From Arthrobacter sunyaminii (GTDB lineage Bacteria > Actinomycetota > Actinomycetes > Actinomycetales > Micrococcaceae): DNA of 64,000 nt. Within the stretch, counting starts at the first letter, position 1. The number at the start of each line of letters is the position of its first letter. The translations under genes were made by a program, and so were the position numbers. Below the pieces are notes generated by a model. That model made no database searches. It saw only the letters and a program-made list of their open reading frames with translations, and was not told the DNA's origin. Of the stretch, positions 44,398 through 54,163 are shown piece after piece. The stretch lies in NCBI RefSeq assembly GCF_018866305.1, contig NZ_CP076456.1, positions 1,178,001 to 1,242,000 on the forward strand, written 5' to 3'.

Positions 44398-46158
44398 TTA
44401 CAGTCCCAGAGCGGCGTTCACGTCGGCGAGCACCGCATCAAGCCGGGCGCGGCCCTGTTCGCGGGCCGCCGGAAGGTCCGCTGCGGATTCCACCGGCACA
44501 ATCACCTCGAGGTAGCACTTGAGCTTGGGCTCGGTGCCGGAGGGGCGGATGATCACCCGGGTGCCGTCAGCCGTGAGGTACTTCAATCCGTCGGTGGGCG
44601 GCAGCTCGGCGCTTCCCTCGGCCAGGTCCACGGCGGATTCCACGGGGGAGCCGCCCAGGGACACAGGAGCCTGGGCACGCAGCCGCGCCATCATCTCGCC
44701 CAGCAGGCCCAGATCGGAAACCCGGATGGAGAGCTGGTCGGTCAGGTGCAGCCCGTGCTCCAGGGCCAGGTCATCGAGTTCATCGAAGAACGTCCGCCCC
44801 TGCATCTTCAGGGCAGCAGCCATTTCAGCCACCAGGAGTCCGGCGGAAATGCCGTCCTTGTCGCGGACCAGGCCCGGCGCCACACAGTAGCCCAGGGCTT
44901 CCTCATAGCCGTAGGTCAGGTGGGGCACACGGGAGATCCACTTGAAGCCGGTGAGGGTCTCAACGTGGGCAAAGCCGGCAGCTTCGGCAACGCGCGCCAG
45001 CAGGCGTGAGGAGACAATCGAGTTCGCGAAAACGACGCCCTTGCGCGTCTTCTCCCCGCGGACCTTCCAGTGCCCGGAGGTGATGCGGCGGGTCAGATGC
45101 CGGCCCAGCAGGGCGCCCACTTCATCGCCGCGGAGCATCCGCCACTCGCCGTCGGCCGGGTTGAGAGCCGCCACGGCAACGCGGTCGGCGTCGGGATCAT
45201 TGGCGATGACCAGGTCGGCGTTGTGCTCGACGGCGGTTTCCAGTGCCAGGTCAAGCGCGCCGGGTTCCTCCGGGTTGGGGAAGGCCACGGTGGGGAAGTC
45301 CGGGTCCGGCTGGGCCTGGGCAGCCACCGGAATGACCTTGCGGAAACCGGCGTCCTTCAGCACGGACTTCATGGTTTCCCCGCCCACGCCGTGCAGCGAG
45401 GTCAGGACAATCTTCAGATCCCGTTCCGGGAACCGTTCGCGCGATGCCAGCCGGTCCACGGCGTTGATGTAGTCCGCCACGATGGACTCGGACACGTCGG
45501 TCCAGCCTTCCGGGGCAATCTCAATGCTCTTCAGCGGCACGCTGTAGTCGATGCGGGCGGCAATTTCAGCGTCGTACGGCGAGACAATCTGCGCACCCTT
45601 GCCCGGGCCCTTCACCGTCCGCCCGCCTAGGTACACCTTGTAGCCGTTGTCCGCCGCCGGATTGTGGCTGGCGGTGACCATCACACCGGCGTCGGTGTCC
45701 AGGGCACGGACCGCGTAGGCGAGCACCGGCGTCGGAAGCGTGCAGGGGAGCAGGAAGGTTTCGATGCCGGCGGCAGCGAACACGGCCGCCGTCTCCAGCG
45801 CGAAGGCGCGTGACTTGTGCCGGGCGTCGTAGCCGATCACTGCACTGGGGGTGTACTTGTCACCGGCCGTGTCCTGCAGGAACGAGGCGATGCCGGCGGC
45901 CGTGCGGCGCACCACCGCACGGTTCATCCGGCGGGGTCCGGCGCCCAATGCAGCGCGCAGGCCGGCCGTGCCGAATTCCAGCGTGCCGGCAAACCGGTCC
46001 GCCAGCTCTTCCGCGGCAGCTGCTGCTGCGGAAGCATCGGCGGACAGCTCCGCGAGCAGCCCCCGCAGCTCGGCCGCTGTTCCGGAATCGGGGTCTTCAT
46101 CCGCCCAGCTCTTGGCGGCGGTCACGAGCTCGTTCAGCTCGGTGGGATTCAACGTCAT
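44398..46158 (-). CDS. Phospho-sugar mutase (phosphoglucomutase/phosphopentomutase family)
   Basis: 586 residues from ATG 46158. Alpha-D-phosphohexomutase superfamily: phosphoserine loop GVMVTASHNP, metal-binding NDPDADRVAV, sugar loop GYEEALGYCV and phosphate-binding RPSGTEPKLKCY. It lies 43 bp after the purine nucleoside phosphorylase gene, which suggests it handles ribose-1-phosphate (PGM2-like), while a glucose-1-phosphate role feeding UDP-glucose and Ugd is also possible. Length fits the PGM2-type forms. Confidence 0.9.
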   Translation of the reverse strand: MTLNPTELNELVTAAKSWADEDPDSGTAAELRGLLAELSADASAAAAAAEELADRFAGTLEFGTAGLRAALGAGPRRMNRAVVRRTAAGIASFLQDTAGDKYTPSAVIGYDARHKSRAFALETAAVFAAAGIETFLLPCTLPTPVLAYAVRALDTDAGVMVTASHNPAADNGYKVYLGGRTVKGPGKGAQIVSPYDAEIAARIDYSVPLKSIEIAPEGWTDVSESIVADYINAVDRLASRERFPERDLKIVLTSLHGVGGETMKSVLKDAGFRKVIPVAAQAQPDPDFPTVAFPNPEEPGALDLALETAVEHNADLVIANDPDADRVAVAALNPADGEWRMLRGDEVGALLGRHLTRRITSGHWKVRGEKTRKGVVFANSIVSSRLLARVAEAAGFAHVETLTGFKWISRVPHLTYGYEEALGYCVAPGLVRDKDGISAGLLVAEMAAALKMQGRTFFDELDDLALEHGLHLTDQLSIRVSDLGLLGEMMARLRAQAPVSLGGSPVESAVDLAEGSAELPPTDGLKYLTADGTRVIIRPSGTEPKLKCYLEVIVPVESAADLPAAREQGRARLDAVLADVNAALGL

Positions 46159-46201
46159 GGGATGTACCTGCGGATCGGGGATAGGAGTTAAGCGGCGGCC
46201 G

Positions 46202-47002
46202 TTAGAGCTTGCCGATGATGTCAGCCAGCAGCCGGGAAATCCGGGGGCCTGCAGCGGCTCCGGCTTCCAGGACCTCGGTGTGGCTGAGCGGCTCCGGGCT
46301 GATGCCGGCGGCCAGGTTGGTGACCAGCGAGATGCCGAACACCTCCATGCCGGCGTGCCGGGCGGCGATGGCCTCGAGCGCGGTGGACATGCCCACCAGA
46401 TCTGCGCCGATGGTCTTGGCGTACCGGACTTCGGCGGGCGTCTCGTAATGCGGACCGGTGAACTGGGCGTAGACGCCTTCATCCAGGGACGGGTCCACGG
46501 TGCGGGCCAGCTCGCGCAGGCGGGAGGAGTAGAGGTCCGTCAGGTCCACGAAGGTGGCGCCTTCCAGCGGGGAGGTGGCGGTGAGATTGATGTGGTCGCT
46601 GATCAGAACCGGGGTTCCGGGCTTCCAATCGGGGTTCAGGCCGCCGCAGCCGTTGGTGAGAACCATCACCTTGGCGCCGGCCGCAGCTGCGGTGCGGACT
46701 CCGTGGACGACGGCGCGGACGCCCTTGCCCTCGTAGTAATGGGTGCGTGCGCCGAGAACCAGCGCGCGCTTGCCCGACGGCGTCAGCACGGACCGAATGG
46801 TCCCCACGTGCCCCTGCACAGCGGGGGCGGAAAAGCCCGGGATATCCGTAGCGTTGAGGGTGGCAGTGGTCTCGCCGATCAGTTCGGCGGCCTCACCCCA
46901 GCCGCTGCCGAGGACCAGGGCAATGTCATGGTTGGGCACGCCGGTTTCCTCGGCAATGTACTTGGCGGCCTGCTGGGCTAGTTCAAAAGGATCGTTGCTC
47001 AC
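46202..47002 (-). CDS. Purine-nucleoside phosphorylase
   Basis: 266 residues, trimeric class I PNP. It splits purine nucleosides with phosphate into base and ribose-1-phosphate. Motifs: [10 protein letters not shown] (phosphate loop), GRxHYYEG-like [36 protein letters not shown] and [12 protein letters not shown], then VTNLAAG. GTG start at 47002. Cotranscribed with the phospho-sugar mutase; divergent from the quinone reductase gene across 105 bp. Confidence 0.92.
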   Translation of the reverse strand: MSNDPFELAQQAAKYIAEETGVPNHDIALVLGSGWGEAAELIGETTATLNATDIPGFSAPAVQGHVGTIRSVLTPSGKRALVLGARTHYYEGKGVRAVVHGVRTAAAAGAKVMVLTNGCGGLNPDWKPGTPVLISDHINLTATSPLEGATFVDLTDLYSSRLRELARTVDPSLDEGVYAQFTGPHYETPAEVRYAKTIGADLVGMSTALEAIAARHAGMEVFGISLVTNLAAGISPEPLSHTEVLEAGAAAGPRISRLLADIIGKL

Positions 47003-47107
47003 TGGTCCAACCTACCGTGACTTATGCGTGCACCGCATGGTGGCTGAGCTTGAGGCGAAGCTTCCGGCGTTTGAGCGGGCGGCGGGGATGGGACAGAATG
47101 GACAACT

Positions 47108-48511
47108 GTGACGACCCAACTTGATTTTACTGCCCGAAAAATTGCGATCCTCGGCGGCGGCCCGGGAGGATACGAAGCCGCCATGGTAGCCGCGTCCCTC
47201 GGGGCGGACGTCACCATTGTGGAGCAGGACGGATTGGGCGGCTCAGCCGTGCTGACCGACGTCGTGCCTTCCAAAACCCTGATTGCCACCGCCGACGTGA
47301 TGACCCGCTTCGCTTCGGCCTCCTCCCTGGGCGTGGACTTTGGCTCCACCGGGCAGCCCGCGGTGGCGGACCTGAAGATGGTCAACAACCGGCTCCTGGC
47401 CCTGGCCAAGGAACAGTCCAATGACATTCACCGCACCCTTGAGCGGGTGGGGGTGAAGGTCATCACCGGCAAGGGCCGGCTGCTGGACAACAAGACCCTC
47501 GAGGTTGTCACGAAAGACGGCACGCAGACTGTTGAGGCTGAGGCGCTGCTTATTTCGGTTGGCGCCAGCCCGCGCGAGCTGGAATCCTCCATGCCCGACG
47601 GCGAACGCATCTTCACCTGGAAGCAGGTCTACAACCTCACCGAGATCCCCGAGCACCTGATCGTCATTGGCTCGGGCGTCACCGGCGCGGAATTCGCGTC
47701 CGCCTACAACGGCCTGGGCACCAAGGTCACGCTGATCTCCAGCCGCGACCGGGTCCTGCCCGGCGAAGACGCGGATGCCGCCGTCGTGCTCGAGGACGTG
47801 TTCCAGGCCCGCGGGATGACCGTGCTGAACCGTTCGCGCGCCGAGTCCGTGAAGAACACCGGCAACGGCGTACTGGTTACGCTCGACGACGGCCGCACCG
47901 TGGAAGGCAGCCACTGCCTGGTGGCCGTGGGCGCCATCCCCAACACGGCAGGCATCGGTCTGGAAGAGGCCGGCGTGCAGCTCGATGACCGCGGACAGAT
48001 CAAGGTCGACGGCGTTTCCCGCACCACCGCCTCCAACGTCTACGCCGCCGGCGACTGCACCGGCGTGTTCAACCTTGCCTCCGTGGCCGCGATGCAGGGC
48101 CGGATCGCCATTGCACACCTGATGGGCGACGGGGTGAAGCCGCTGAAGCTCAAGAACGTCGCCTCGAACATCTTCACCTCCCCGGAGATTGCCTCCGTGG
48201 GCGTATCCGAGCAGGACATCGCCGAAGGCCGCTATCAGGGCGACGTCATCAAGCTCTCCCTGCACACCAACGCACGGGCCAAGATGATGGAGGTCAAGGA
48301 AGGCTTCGTGAAGATCATTTCGCGCAAGGGCTCCGGCACCGTCATCGGCGGCGTTGTGGTGGGCCCGCGCGCTTCGGAGCTGATCTTCCCGATCGCCATC
48401 GCGGTCACCCAGAAGCTCCACGTCGATGACCTGGCCAACACCTTCACGGTGTACCCGTCGCTGACCGGTTCCATTTCCGAGGCTGCCCGTCGTCTGCACG
48501 TGCACATGTAG
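47108..48511 (+). CDS. NAD(P)H-quinone dehydrogenase (disulfide-less flavoprotein)
   Basis: 467 residues of the flavoprotein disulfide reductase fold: FAD motif ILGGGPGGYEAAM, NAD motif VIGSGVTGAEFA, FAD second motif VYAAGDCTGVF and a C-terminal dimer domain ending SEAARRLHVH. The redox-active CxxxxC is replaced by GLGGSAVLTDVVPSK, as in the actinobacterial LpdA/Rv3303c group that reduces quinones rather than lipoamide. Here no Cys remains at the second position either (Val). GTG start at 47108. Role: electron transfer to quinones, oxidative stress. Confidence 0.88.
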   Translation: MTTQLDFTARKIAILGGGPGGYEAAMVAASLGADVTIVEQDGLGGSAVLTDVVPSKTLIATADVMTRFASASSLGVDFGSTGQPAVADLKMVNNRLLALAKEQSNDIHRTLERVGVKVITGKGRLLDNKTLEVVTKDGTQTVEAEALLISVGASPRELESSMPDGERIFTWKQVYNLTEIPEHLIVIGSGVTGAEFASAYNGLGTKVTLISSRDRVLPGEDADAAVVLEDVFQARGMTVLNRSRAESVKNTGNGVLVTLDDGRTVEGSHCLVAVGAIPNTAGIGLEEAGVQLDDRGQIKVDGVSRTTASNVYAAGDCTGVFNLASVAAMQGRIAIAHLMGDGVKPLKLKNVASNIFTSPEIASVGVSEQDIAEGRYQGDVIKLSLHTNARAKMMEVKEGFVKIISRKGSGTVIGGVVVGPRASELIFPIAIAVTQKLHVDDLANTFTVYPSLTGSISEAARRLHVHM

Positions 48512-48910
48512 TTTCCCGTCCGGCCGGGTCCTATCGGCACTTACGCAATATGCTGCCATCGCAGATGCGGCGACAAGCGCTGGACAAGTCATGACGCTGG
48601 GGACTTGTCCGTTTGTCACCGCCACAAACAAGTTTGGGTCGTCTCTGCCTCTCTTCCAGCAGCTATTCCCGAAGACGATTGAGTCGAAAGGCATTGGGCC
48701 CCGATCGCGCTTCCAAATAGCTAGGGAACCGAAGTGCCGCTCGGTGTCAACAGCGTTATGACCATGAGTGTGGCTTAGAATGACGTTCGATGCAGCACCG
48801 CCGAGTCTGAGGAGAACGGACGCAGCGCACTTTGATTTCCCTAAAATGAAACATATCGTCCTCTACACGTTCCTGTGATACTGTCACCTAGGAATTTATG
48901 TCAGTGGGGA
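48512..48910. other. Gap before the acyltransferase block
   Basis: About 400 bp. One plus-strand frame (about 48544-48756) stays open and reads like protein (CPFVTATNKFGSSLPLFQQL), but has only an internal ATG with no ribosome site. It may be a remnant. GC content falls from here on, marking the left edge of the accessory block. No RNA gene or repeat seen. Confidence 0.35.
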
Positions 48911-49978
48911 ATGTTGGACGCTCAAGAAATCTTAAAGGGAAATGAGCCTCTAAAGGCCGCGGCGCTTCGGAAGACTCGGGATATTTCCATCGATTCTCTT
49001 CGCGGAATTGCCGTACTCCTGATGGTCGCGGGCCATGTAATCGGTTCCGCTTCGGATCGTGGAATGGATGTGCCGGACGATTCGGCCTGGCGCTATTTCT
49101 ACGTGGCACTAGAAGACATCCGAATGCCGCTCTTTGCGGCGCTGTCTGGGTACATCTATGCTCGTCGTCGGGTCTGGGGACCCGAAGCAATGGGCGCCCT
49201 CATTAGCGGGAAGGTGCGGCGACTTCTCGTGCCCCTTATTACTGTAGGAGCCGCATTTCTGCTCGCCCAAATGATCATTCCCTTCAGCAATTCGGAGCCG
49301 GGCTTAAGCGATTTCTGGAAGATGTTTGTATACGGCGGCGAGCATCTATGGTTCCTGCAGGCGATGTTCTTGATTTTCGTGTTTGTTGGTGCCCTCGATA
49401 TGTTTGACGTACTATCAACACTCAAACGCTGGGCGATAGTTTTTGGATCAGGGTCTGCGGCATTTGTGCTTGTCTCGATCCCTTCGGACGCCAATGTTTT
49501 CAGCCTAAACGGCGCCATTCGCTTGTTACCATTTTTTCTCCTTGGGTATGGGTTGAGACAGTTCGATATAACGAATAAGAACCGACGCATTCTGATCTTT
49601 TGTGTCCCAATGTTCGCGGCCGTATACACTATTCGGCTCTATACTGTCCTCAGTTCCTATGAAGACACCAATCCCGCAATGCGAATTCTTGAACTATGCG
49701 TCGGACTATTCGCAATAACAGCCCTTATCCTACTTCGTTCATATCTTTGCAGTCGTCCGTTGGCATGGCTCGGAAAATATTCGTTCAGCATATATCTGCT
49801 TCACCTGTTTGCATCAGCAGGGACGAGTAAGATACTGAACCAATTGGGTGTTGACAGCAACTTTACACTTTTCTTGGTTGGAATGATCGTGGCTGTCGGC
49901 TTCCCCATTATCTTCGAGAAGACTATCGGCAGAGTGAATTGGATCAGTTGGGCGGTACTCGGGCAGAGAACACGCTGA
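48911..49978 (+). CDS. Acyltransferase 3 family membrane protein
   Basis: About 355 residues from ATG 48911 (TTG 48914 or GTG 48875 also possible). Ten or so membrane helices; family signature ISIDSLRGIAVLLMVAGHVI with the active-site His, then MPLFAALSGYIYARR and GKYSFSIYLLHLF near the C-terminus. Such proteins acetylate or acylate surface glycans such as polysaccharide repeat units. Codon use is markedly AT-rich compared with the neighbouring quinone reductase, a sign of transfer. The precise acceptor is unknown. Confidence 0.82.
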   Translation: MLDAQEILKGNEPLKAAALRKTRDISIDSLRGIAVLLMVAGHVIGSASDRGMDVPDDSAWRYFYVALEDIRMPLFAALSGYIYARRRVWGPEAMGALISGKVRRLLVPLITVGAAFLLAQMIIPFSNSEPGLSDFWKMFVYGGEHLWFLQAMFLIFVFVGALDMFDVLSTLKRWAIVFGSGSAAFVLVSIPSDANVFSLNGAIRLLPFFLLGYGLRQFDITNKNRRILIFCVPMFAAVYTIRLYTVLSSYEDTNPAMRILELCVGLFAITALILLRSYLCSRPLAWLGKYSFSIYLLHLFASAGTSKILNQLGVDSNFTLFLVGMIVAVGFPIIFEKTIGRVNWISWAVLGQRTR

Positions 49979-50268
49979 AGACTGCGGCGTCCTGCGCCGT
50001 GATGACCTGGTCATATCTACAGTGGATTCCTGCTGCCTATGCGTCGAGCTAGTATTCTGGGATAGCAAAAGGTGATGCAGTCATAGGCGCAAGCCTTTAA
50101 TCACCATGCCGCACGCGTGCGGTAAAGTAGTAATTCTAGAATGGGGCGCCCATTCGCTTGTTGACGCGGCTAGTTGGGCCGAGCACACAATAAATTCTGA
50201 CTTCAGGACGATCCCGATCTGATGTACCCGTCTCGAGCTTTGTGGCTCTCTGTGTTTTGGGGGAAGTA

Positions 50269-52365
50269 ATGAGAAACCTTTTGTCTCAAAGAGTCAGGGG
50301 GAAGCTTGTGCCGGTAGATAATCAATTGCGACTTGATATTCAAGGTCTACGTGCCATAGCTGTAGGTGCGGTGCTGCTCTATCATGCGGGATTAGGGTGG
50401 ATCCCTGGTGGCTTCGTAGGCGTAGATGTGTTTTTTGTCATATCTGGTTTCCTTATCACGGGTGGAATTATCAGAGAAATCGACAGGACGGGCAGGCTGT
50501 CCCTTGTCGGATTCTATGCGCGGAGGGCGGCGCGAATCTTGCCAGCTGCGACCGTCGTGCTAGTTGTTGTGGTAATCGCGAGCTACCTGCTGATGCCCAT
50601 GACGCGATGGTTGCAAGTCGGAAAAGATGCCATGGGGAGTGGCCTTTACGTAATCAACTGGATGTTGGCCAATGACTCCATTGACTATCTCGCAAATGAT
50701 CAAGCTCCTAGTCCGCTCCAACATTTCTGGTCCCTAGCGGTAGAAGAACAATTTTACGTTGTTTGGCCGCTAGTCGCGGTAGTGGCAGCTTGGTTAGCCA
50801 CTAGGATGCGCCGGAATCGAAAGAGGGTCATGGGGATTGCACTCATGACACTGGCCGTTCCTTCATTCGCATGGTCACTATACATGGTTGAGACAAGTTC
50901 GGGACCAGCCTATTTTGTCACTACAACGCGCCTCTGGGAGCTTGCTGTTGGTGCGGGGTTAGCACTTCTCGGCCCAGTGGGTTTGAGAAGTCCGAAGGCA
51001 CTTGCGGCTATTGTCGGATGGTGCGGGTTGGCCGCGATCATGGCGGCGGCTTTGACTTACACAAGCGTTGTACCTTTCCCTGGGGCCACGGCGCTGCTGC
51101 CGACGGTGGGTGCCGCAATGATCATTTGGGCAGGCCCAGTGGCCGGGAGGTTTGGGCCGACCGCAGCACTTGGACTACGTCCTATGGTGTGGGTTGGCAC
51201 CATGTCGTATTCCCTTTACCTTTGGCACTGGCCGCTGCTGGTATTGACGTCGGCAGTCGTCGGAGAGTTAAGCCCGATGGCAGGCCTTGTTGTTGTAGTG
51301 GCTTCCTTTCTGCCCGCTTGGATGAGCTTGCGGTACGTGGAGCAACCTGCGCTGGCGTGGGGGAAGCGTGCACGGGGCGGAGGCCCCACGTTGCGGGCGG
51401 GGGCGCTAATGTCGCTTGCTGCAGTAACCGCTGGCGTTCTCTTGGCCATCATGGTTCCTCCGGTGCCGCCATCCACAGACATAGAGTTTTCGGCTTCGCC
51501 GCTTCCCAATAGTTCCGCTGTGCCAGAACCTCTGGCGGGGGCTTCTGTTCTGATTAGTGATCCGAGTCAAGGGGTACCTATAGAATCCTTCGCATCCATC
51601 ACCCCTACCGCCGTTGCGGCATCTTCTGATGTTCCTAGGACATGCCTTCAGTCGGAGACGAGCGATGCGGTACAGAAATGTGTGATGGGCGACACGGATT
51701 CCTCCACTGTAGTGGCCGTGGTGGGTGATTCTCATGCTGCGATGTTTGTACCTGGAATTGCAGCAGTTGCCAGCGAGCAGGGGTGGCGGTTGGACGTTTA
51801 TACGAAGGGGTCATGTCCGTTTACGGCTCAGATGGTGCTTGTCGATGGGCGCCCATACGAGAACTGTCTTTCTTGGGGCGAGAACGTTGCTAAGGATCTA
51901 ATGAATAATCCGCCAAGTGCGCTAATAGTTGGAACAAGTCGGTACCAGGCAGCTGGCTTTAGTGACCGGTCCGCCAGCGAAGATGCTCTAATTCAGGGGA
52001 TGCGTGCGGCTTGGACGCCCTTCGTGGAAGCCGGCGTTCCCGTTATATCGCTGAAGGATGCTCCGCGCCCCGGCGAGTCTGTTCCGGACTGCGTCGCGCA
52101 AAACGAGACGGAGTTGTCTCGGTGTGCGCTGCCTAGGCAGAATCTCCTTTCCAAGAGATCGCCTGAGGTTGAGGCAGCTGAAGGTATGACCGGCGTGTAT
52201 GTTGTCGATCTCACTGACGCAATTTGCCCGGGCGAGATGTGCCCAGCGGTCATTGGAGGCGTACTAATTTATCGGGACGGAAATCATCTAACGGCAACTT
52301 ACTCGCGCACTATGAAACCGCAAATCATGGCCGCCCTTGTTCCACTGATAACACCGGCCCAGTAG
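50269..52365 (+). CDS. OafA/YrhL-type acyltransferase with SGNH domain
   Basis: 698 residues from ATG 50269 with GGGGGA upstream. N-terminal acyltransferase-3 domain of about 370 residues: RLDIQGLRAIAVGAVLLYHA, GGFVGVDVFFVISGFLIT, FYARRAARILPA and HFWSLAVEEQFYVVWP. A membrane helix and Ser/Pro linker lead to an extracytoplasmic SGNH domain (VVGDSHAAMF; catalytic Ser and, late, GNHLT with the His). Two-domain forms O-acetylate peptidoglycan or surface polysaccharide. AT-rich like the previous acyltransferase. The Ser of the SGNH box is intact. Confidence 0.88.
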   Translation: MRNLLSQRVRGKLVPVDNQLRLDIQGLRAIAVGAVLLYHAGLGWIPGGFVGVDVFFVISGFLITGGIIREIDRTGRLSLVGFYARRAARILPAATVVLVVVVIASYLLMPMTRWLQVGKDAMGSGLYVINWMLANDSIDYLANDQAPSPLQHFWSLAVEEQFYVVWPLVAVVAAWLATRMRRNRKRVMGIALMTLAVPSFAWSLYMVETSSGPAYFVTTTRLWELAVGAGLALLGPVGLRSPKALAAIVGWCGLAAIMAAALTYTSVVPFPGATALLPTVGAAMIIWAGPVAGRFGPTAALGLRPMVWVGTMSYSLYLWHWPLLVLTSAVVGELSPMAGLVVVVASFLPAWMSLRYVEQPALAWGKRARGGGPTLRAGALMSLAAVTAGVLLAIMVPPVPPSTDIEFSASPLPNSSAVPEPLAGASVLISDPSQGVPIESFASITPTAVAASSDVPRTCLQSETSDAVQKCVMGDTDSSTVVAVVGDSHAAMFVPGIAAVASEQGWRLDVYTKGSCPFTAQMVLVDGRPYENCLSWGENVAKDLMNNPPSALIVGTSRYQAAGFSDRSASEDALIQGMRAAWTPFVEAGVPVISLKDAPRPGESVPDCVAQNETELSRCALPRQNLLSKRSPEVEAAEGMTGVYVVDLTDAICPGEMCPAVIGGVLIYRDGNHLTATYSRTMKPQIMAALVPLITPAQ

Positions 52366-52679
52366 CGGGTCTGGAGGCAACGGACACTGTGGGGCTGTGC
52401 GGAGACTCTCCTCCGGTGAGGGGTGCCGTGCTGCCGTCTGGGCGCTTTCGGCGTCTGCTAGTCGTGATCAAGGCGCGTACGGCGTCCGCTTCCATGACCG
52501 AGGGGAGTGGGCGCCCTCGGGGTTCTCAGGTGTCTGTTTCGCGGTCCGAAGGGCATCGGCAGGGCAACAGTATATGTTCCGCAACCCTCCATCTCGCTAT
52601 GTGGACACGATGTCCGAATCGTGGGATGTGGCTCTTAGCATTATGCAAATAACCTCACTCCCACTGAGAAAGACCTCCA
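52366..52679. other. Gap after the acyltransferase block
   Basis: About 310 bp between the OafA-like and MFS genes. Frames are open in it, but none has a good start or a recognisable product. No hairpin or repeat stands out. It probably holds the MFS promoter, not identified. Confidence 0.35.
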
Positions 52680-54092
52680 ATGTCTACTACCGATCCCTCC
52701 GCGACACCTACGCCGGCACCGGCGCCGGCAAAGGCCAACACCAAGGGCCGGGTGATTGTCGCCAGCCTCGTCGGAACGTCCATCGAGTTTTATGACTTCT
52801 ACGTCTACGCGACCGCTGCGGTCCTCGTCTTCCCGCGCCTGTTCTTTCCGAATGCGGAGGGCGTCACAGCCCTGCTGAGTTCGTTCGCGGTCTTCGGTGT
52901 GGCCTTCATTGCCCGCCCGCTGGGATCCATTGTTTTCGGCCACTTCGGCGACAAGGTGGGACGCAAGGGAACCCTGGTGGCCTCGCTGCTGACCATGGGT
53001 ATTGCCACCTTCCTGATCGGCTGCCTGCCCACGGCCCTCACTCCGGGCTGGACGATCCTGGGCCCGGCACTGCTGGTGGTCCTGCGTTTCGCCCAGGGCC
53101 TGGCCCTCGGCGGCGAATGGTCCGGAGCCGCACTGCTGGCTACGGAGAACGCACCGGCGGACAAGCGTGCCGTGTGGGGAACCTTCCCGCAGCTCGGCGC
53201 TCCGATCGGCTTCATCCTGGCCAACGGCCTGTTCCTGCTGCTGAGCTTCCAGCTGACCAGCGACCAGTTCGACGACTGGGGTTGGCGCGTTCCCTTCCTC
53301 GCCAGCGCCGTCATGGTGATCATTGGCCTGTATGTCCGGCTGAAACTGGTGGAGACCCCGGCCTTCCAGAAGGTTGTCGATTCCGGTGAAGTGAGCAAGA
53401 TGCCGCTGAGCCGCGCGTTCAAGTACAGCTGGCGCGAGATGATTGCCGGCACGTTCATCATGCTGGCCACGTACGTGCTGTTCTACCTGATGACCACCTT
53501 CACGCTCTCCTACGGCACCGCCGCCAAGAGCGAGGAGGCTGCCCGCGCCACCGCCGAGAAGGCAGGCAAGGCCTTCGACCCGGACACCTTCGCCGCCGGC
53601 CTGGGCTACGCCCGCAACGACTTCCTGATCATGCTGATCATCGGCGTCGTGTTCTTCGGAATCTTCACGCTCGTCTCCGGTCCGCTGGCCGAGAAGTTCG
53701 GCCGCCGCAAGACGCTGTTGGTGGTGACCACGGGAATCCTGCTCTTCGGTTTCACCTTCTCCCCGCTGCTGGGCGGCGGAACCGTCGGTGTCATGGCCCT
53801 GCTGATCATCGGCTTCACGCTGATGGGTCTGACGTTCGGGCCGATGGGCGCCATGCTGCCCGAACTGTTCCCCACCAACGTGCGGTACACCGGGTCGGCG
53901 ATCGCGTACAACGTCTCCTCCATCCTGGGCGCGGCAGTGGCTCCGTTCATCGCGGTGGCACTGTGGCAGGCAGCCGACGGCAGCCCGTGGCTGGTAGGTG
54001 TCTACCTGTCCTCGATGGCCGTGCTGACGCTGATCGCGCTGTTCGTCACCAAGGACACCAAGGACGTGGACTACACGAACCACTCCAGCTAA
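52680..54092 (+). CDS. MFS transporter, metabolite:H+ symporter (MHS) family
   Basis: 470 residues, about twelve membrane helices. N-terminal VGTSIEFYDFYVYATAA and the loop GHFGDKVGRKGTL are hallmarks of the MHS family (ShiA, ProP, KgtP-like), followed by RFAQGLALGGEWSGAALL. Transports an organic acid or related solute with protons; which one cannot be read. A Pro/Ala-rich N-terminal tail (about residues 5-20). Weak ribosome site before ATG 52680. Followed by a strong terminator. Confidence 0.88.
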   Translation: MSTTDPSATPTPAPAPAKANTKGRVIVASLVGTSIEFYDFYVYATAAVLVFPRLFFPNAEGVTALLSSFAVFGVAFIARPLGSIVFGHFGDKVGRKGTLVASLLTMGIATFLIGCLPTALTPGWTILGPALLVVLRFAQGLALGGEWSGAALLATENAPADKRAVWGTFPQLGAPIGFILANGLFLLLSFQLTSDQFDDWGWRVPFLASAVMVIIGLYVRLKLVETPAFQKVVDSGEVSKMPLSRAFKYSWREMIAGTFIMLATYVLFYLMTTFTLSYGTAAKSEEAARATAEKAGKAFDPDTFAAGLGYARNDFLIMLIIGVVFFGIFTLVSGPLAEKFGRRKTLLVVTTGILLFGFTFSPLLGGGTVGVMALLIIGFTLMGLTFGPMGAMLPELFPTNVRYTGSAIAYNVSSILGAAVAPFIAVALWQAADGSPWLVGVYLSSMAVLTLIALFVTKDTKDVDYTNHSS

Positions 54093-54110
54093 CCCCGCAG
54101 CCTTAACGAC

Positions 54111-54154
54111 AACGGCTCGGTCCCCGGTAAAGGGGGCCGAGCCGTTTTGTTGTT
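54111..54154 (+). terminator. Intrinsic terminator after the MFS gene
   Basis: A 15-bp stem, arms 54111-54125 and 54132-54146, six-base loop, followed by TTGTTGTTG. It lies 19 bp after the MFS stop and just before the convergent carboxylase stop, so it may also act on the other strand. Confidence 0.88.
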
Positions 54155-54163
54155 GTTGCCGGG

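Noticed and set aside
47243..48694. 483-residue minus-strand frame opposite the quinone reductase
   Set aside because: Shadow; Arg/His/Gly-rich with no family pattern.
52641..54083. 480-residue minus-strand frame opposite the MFS gene
   Set aside because: Shadow of a recognised transporter.
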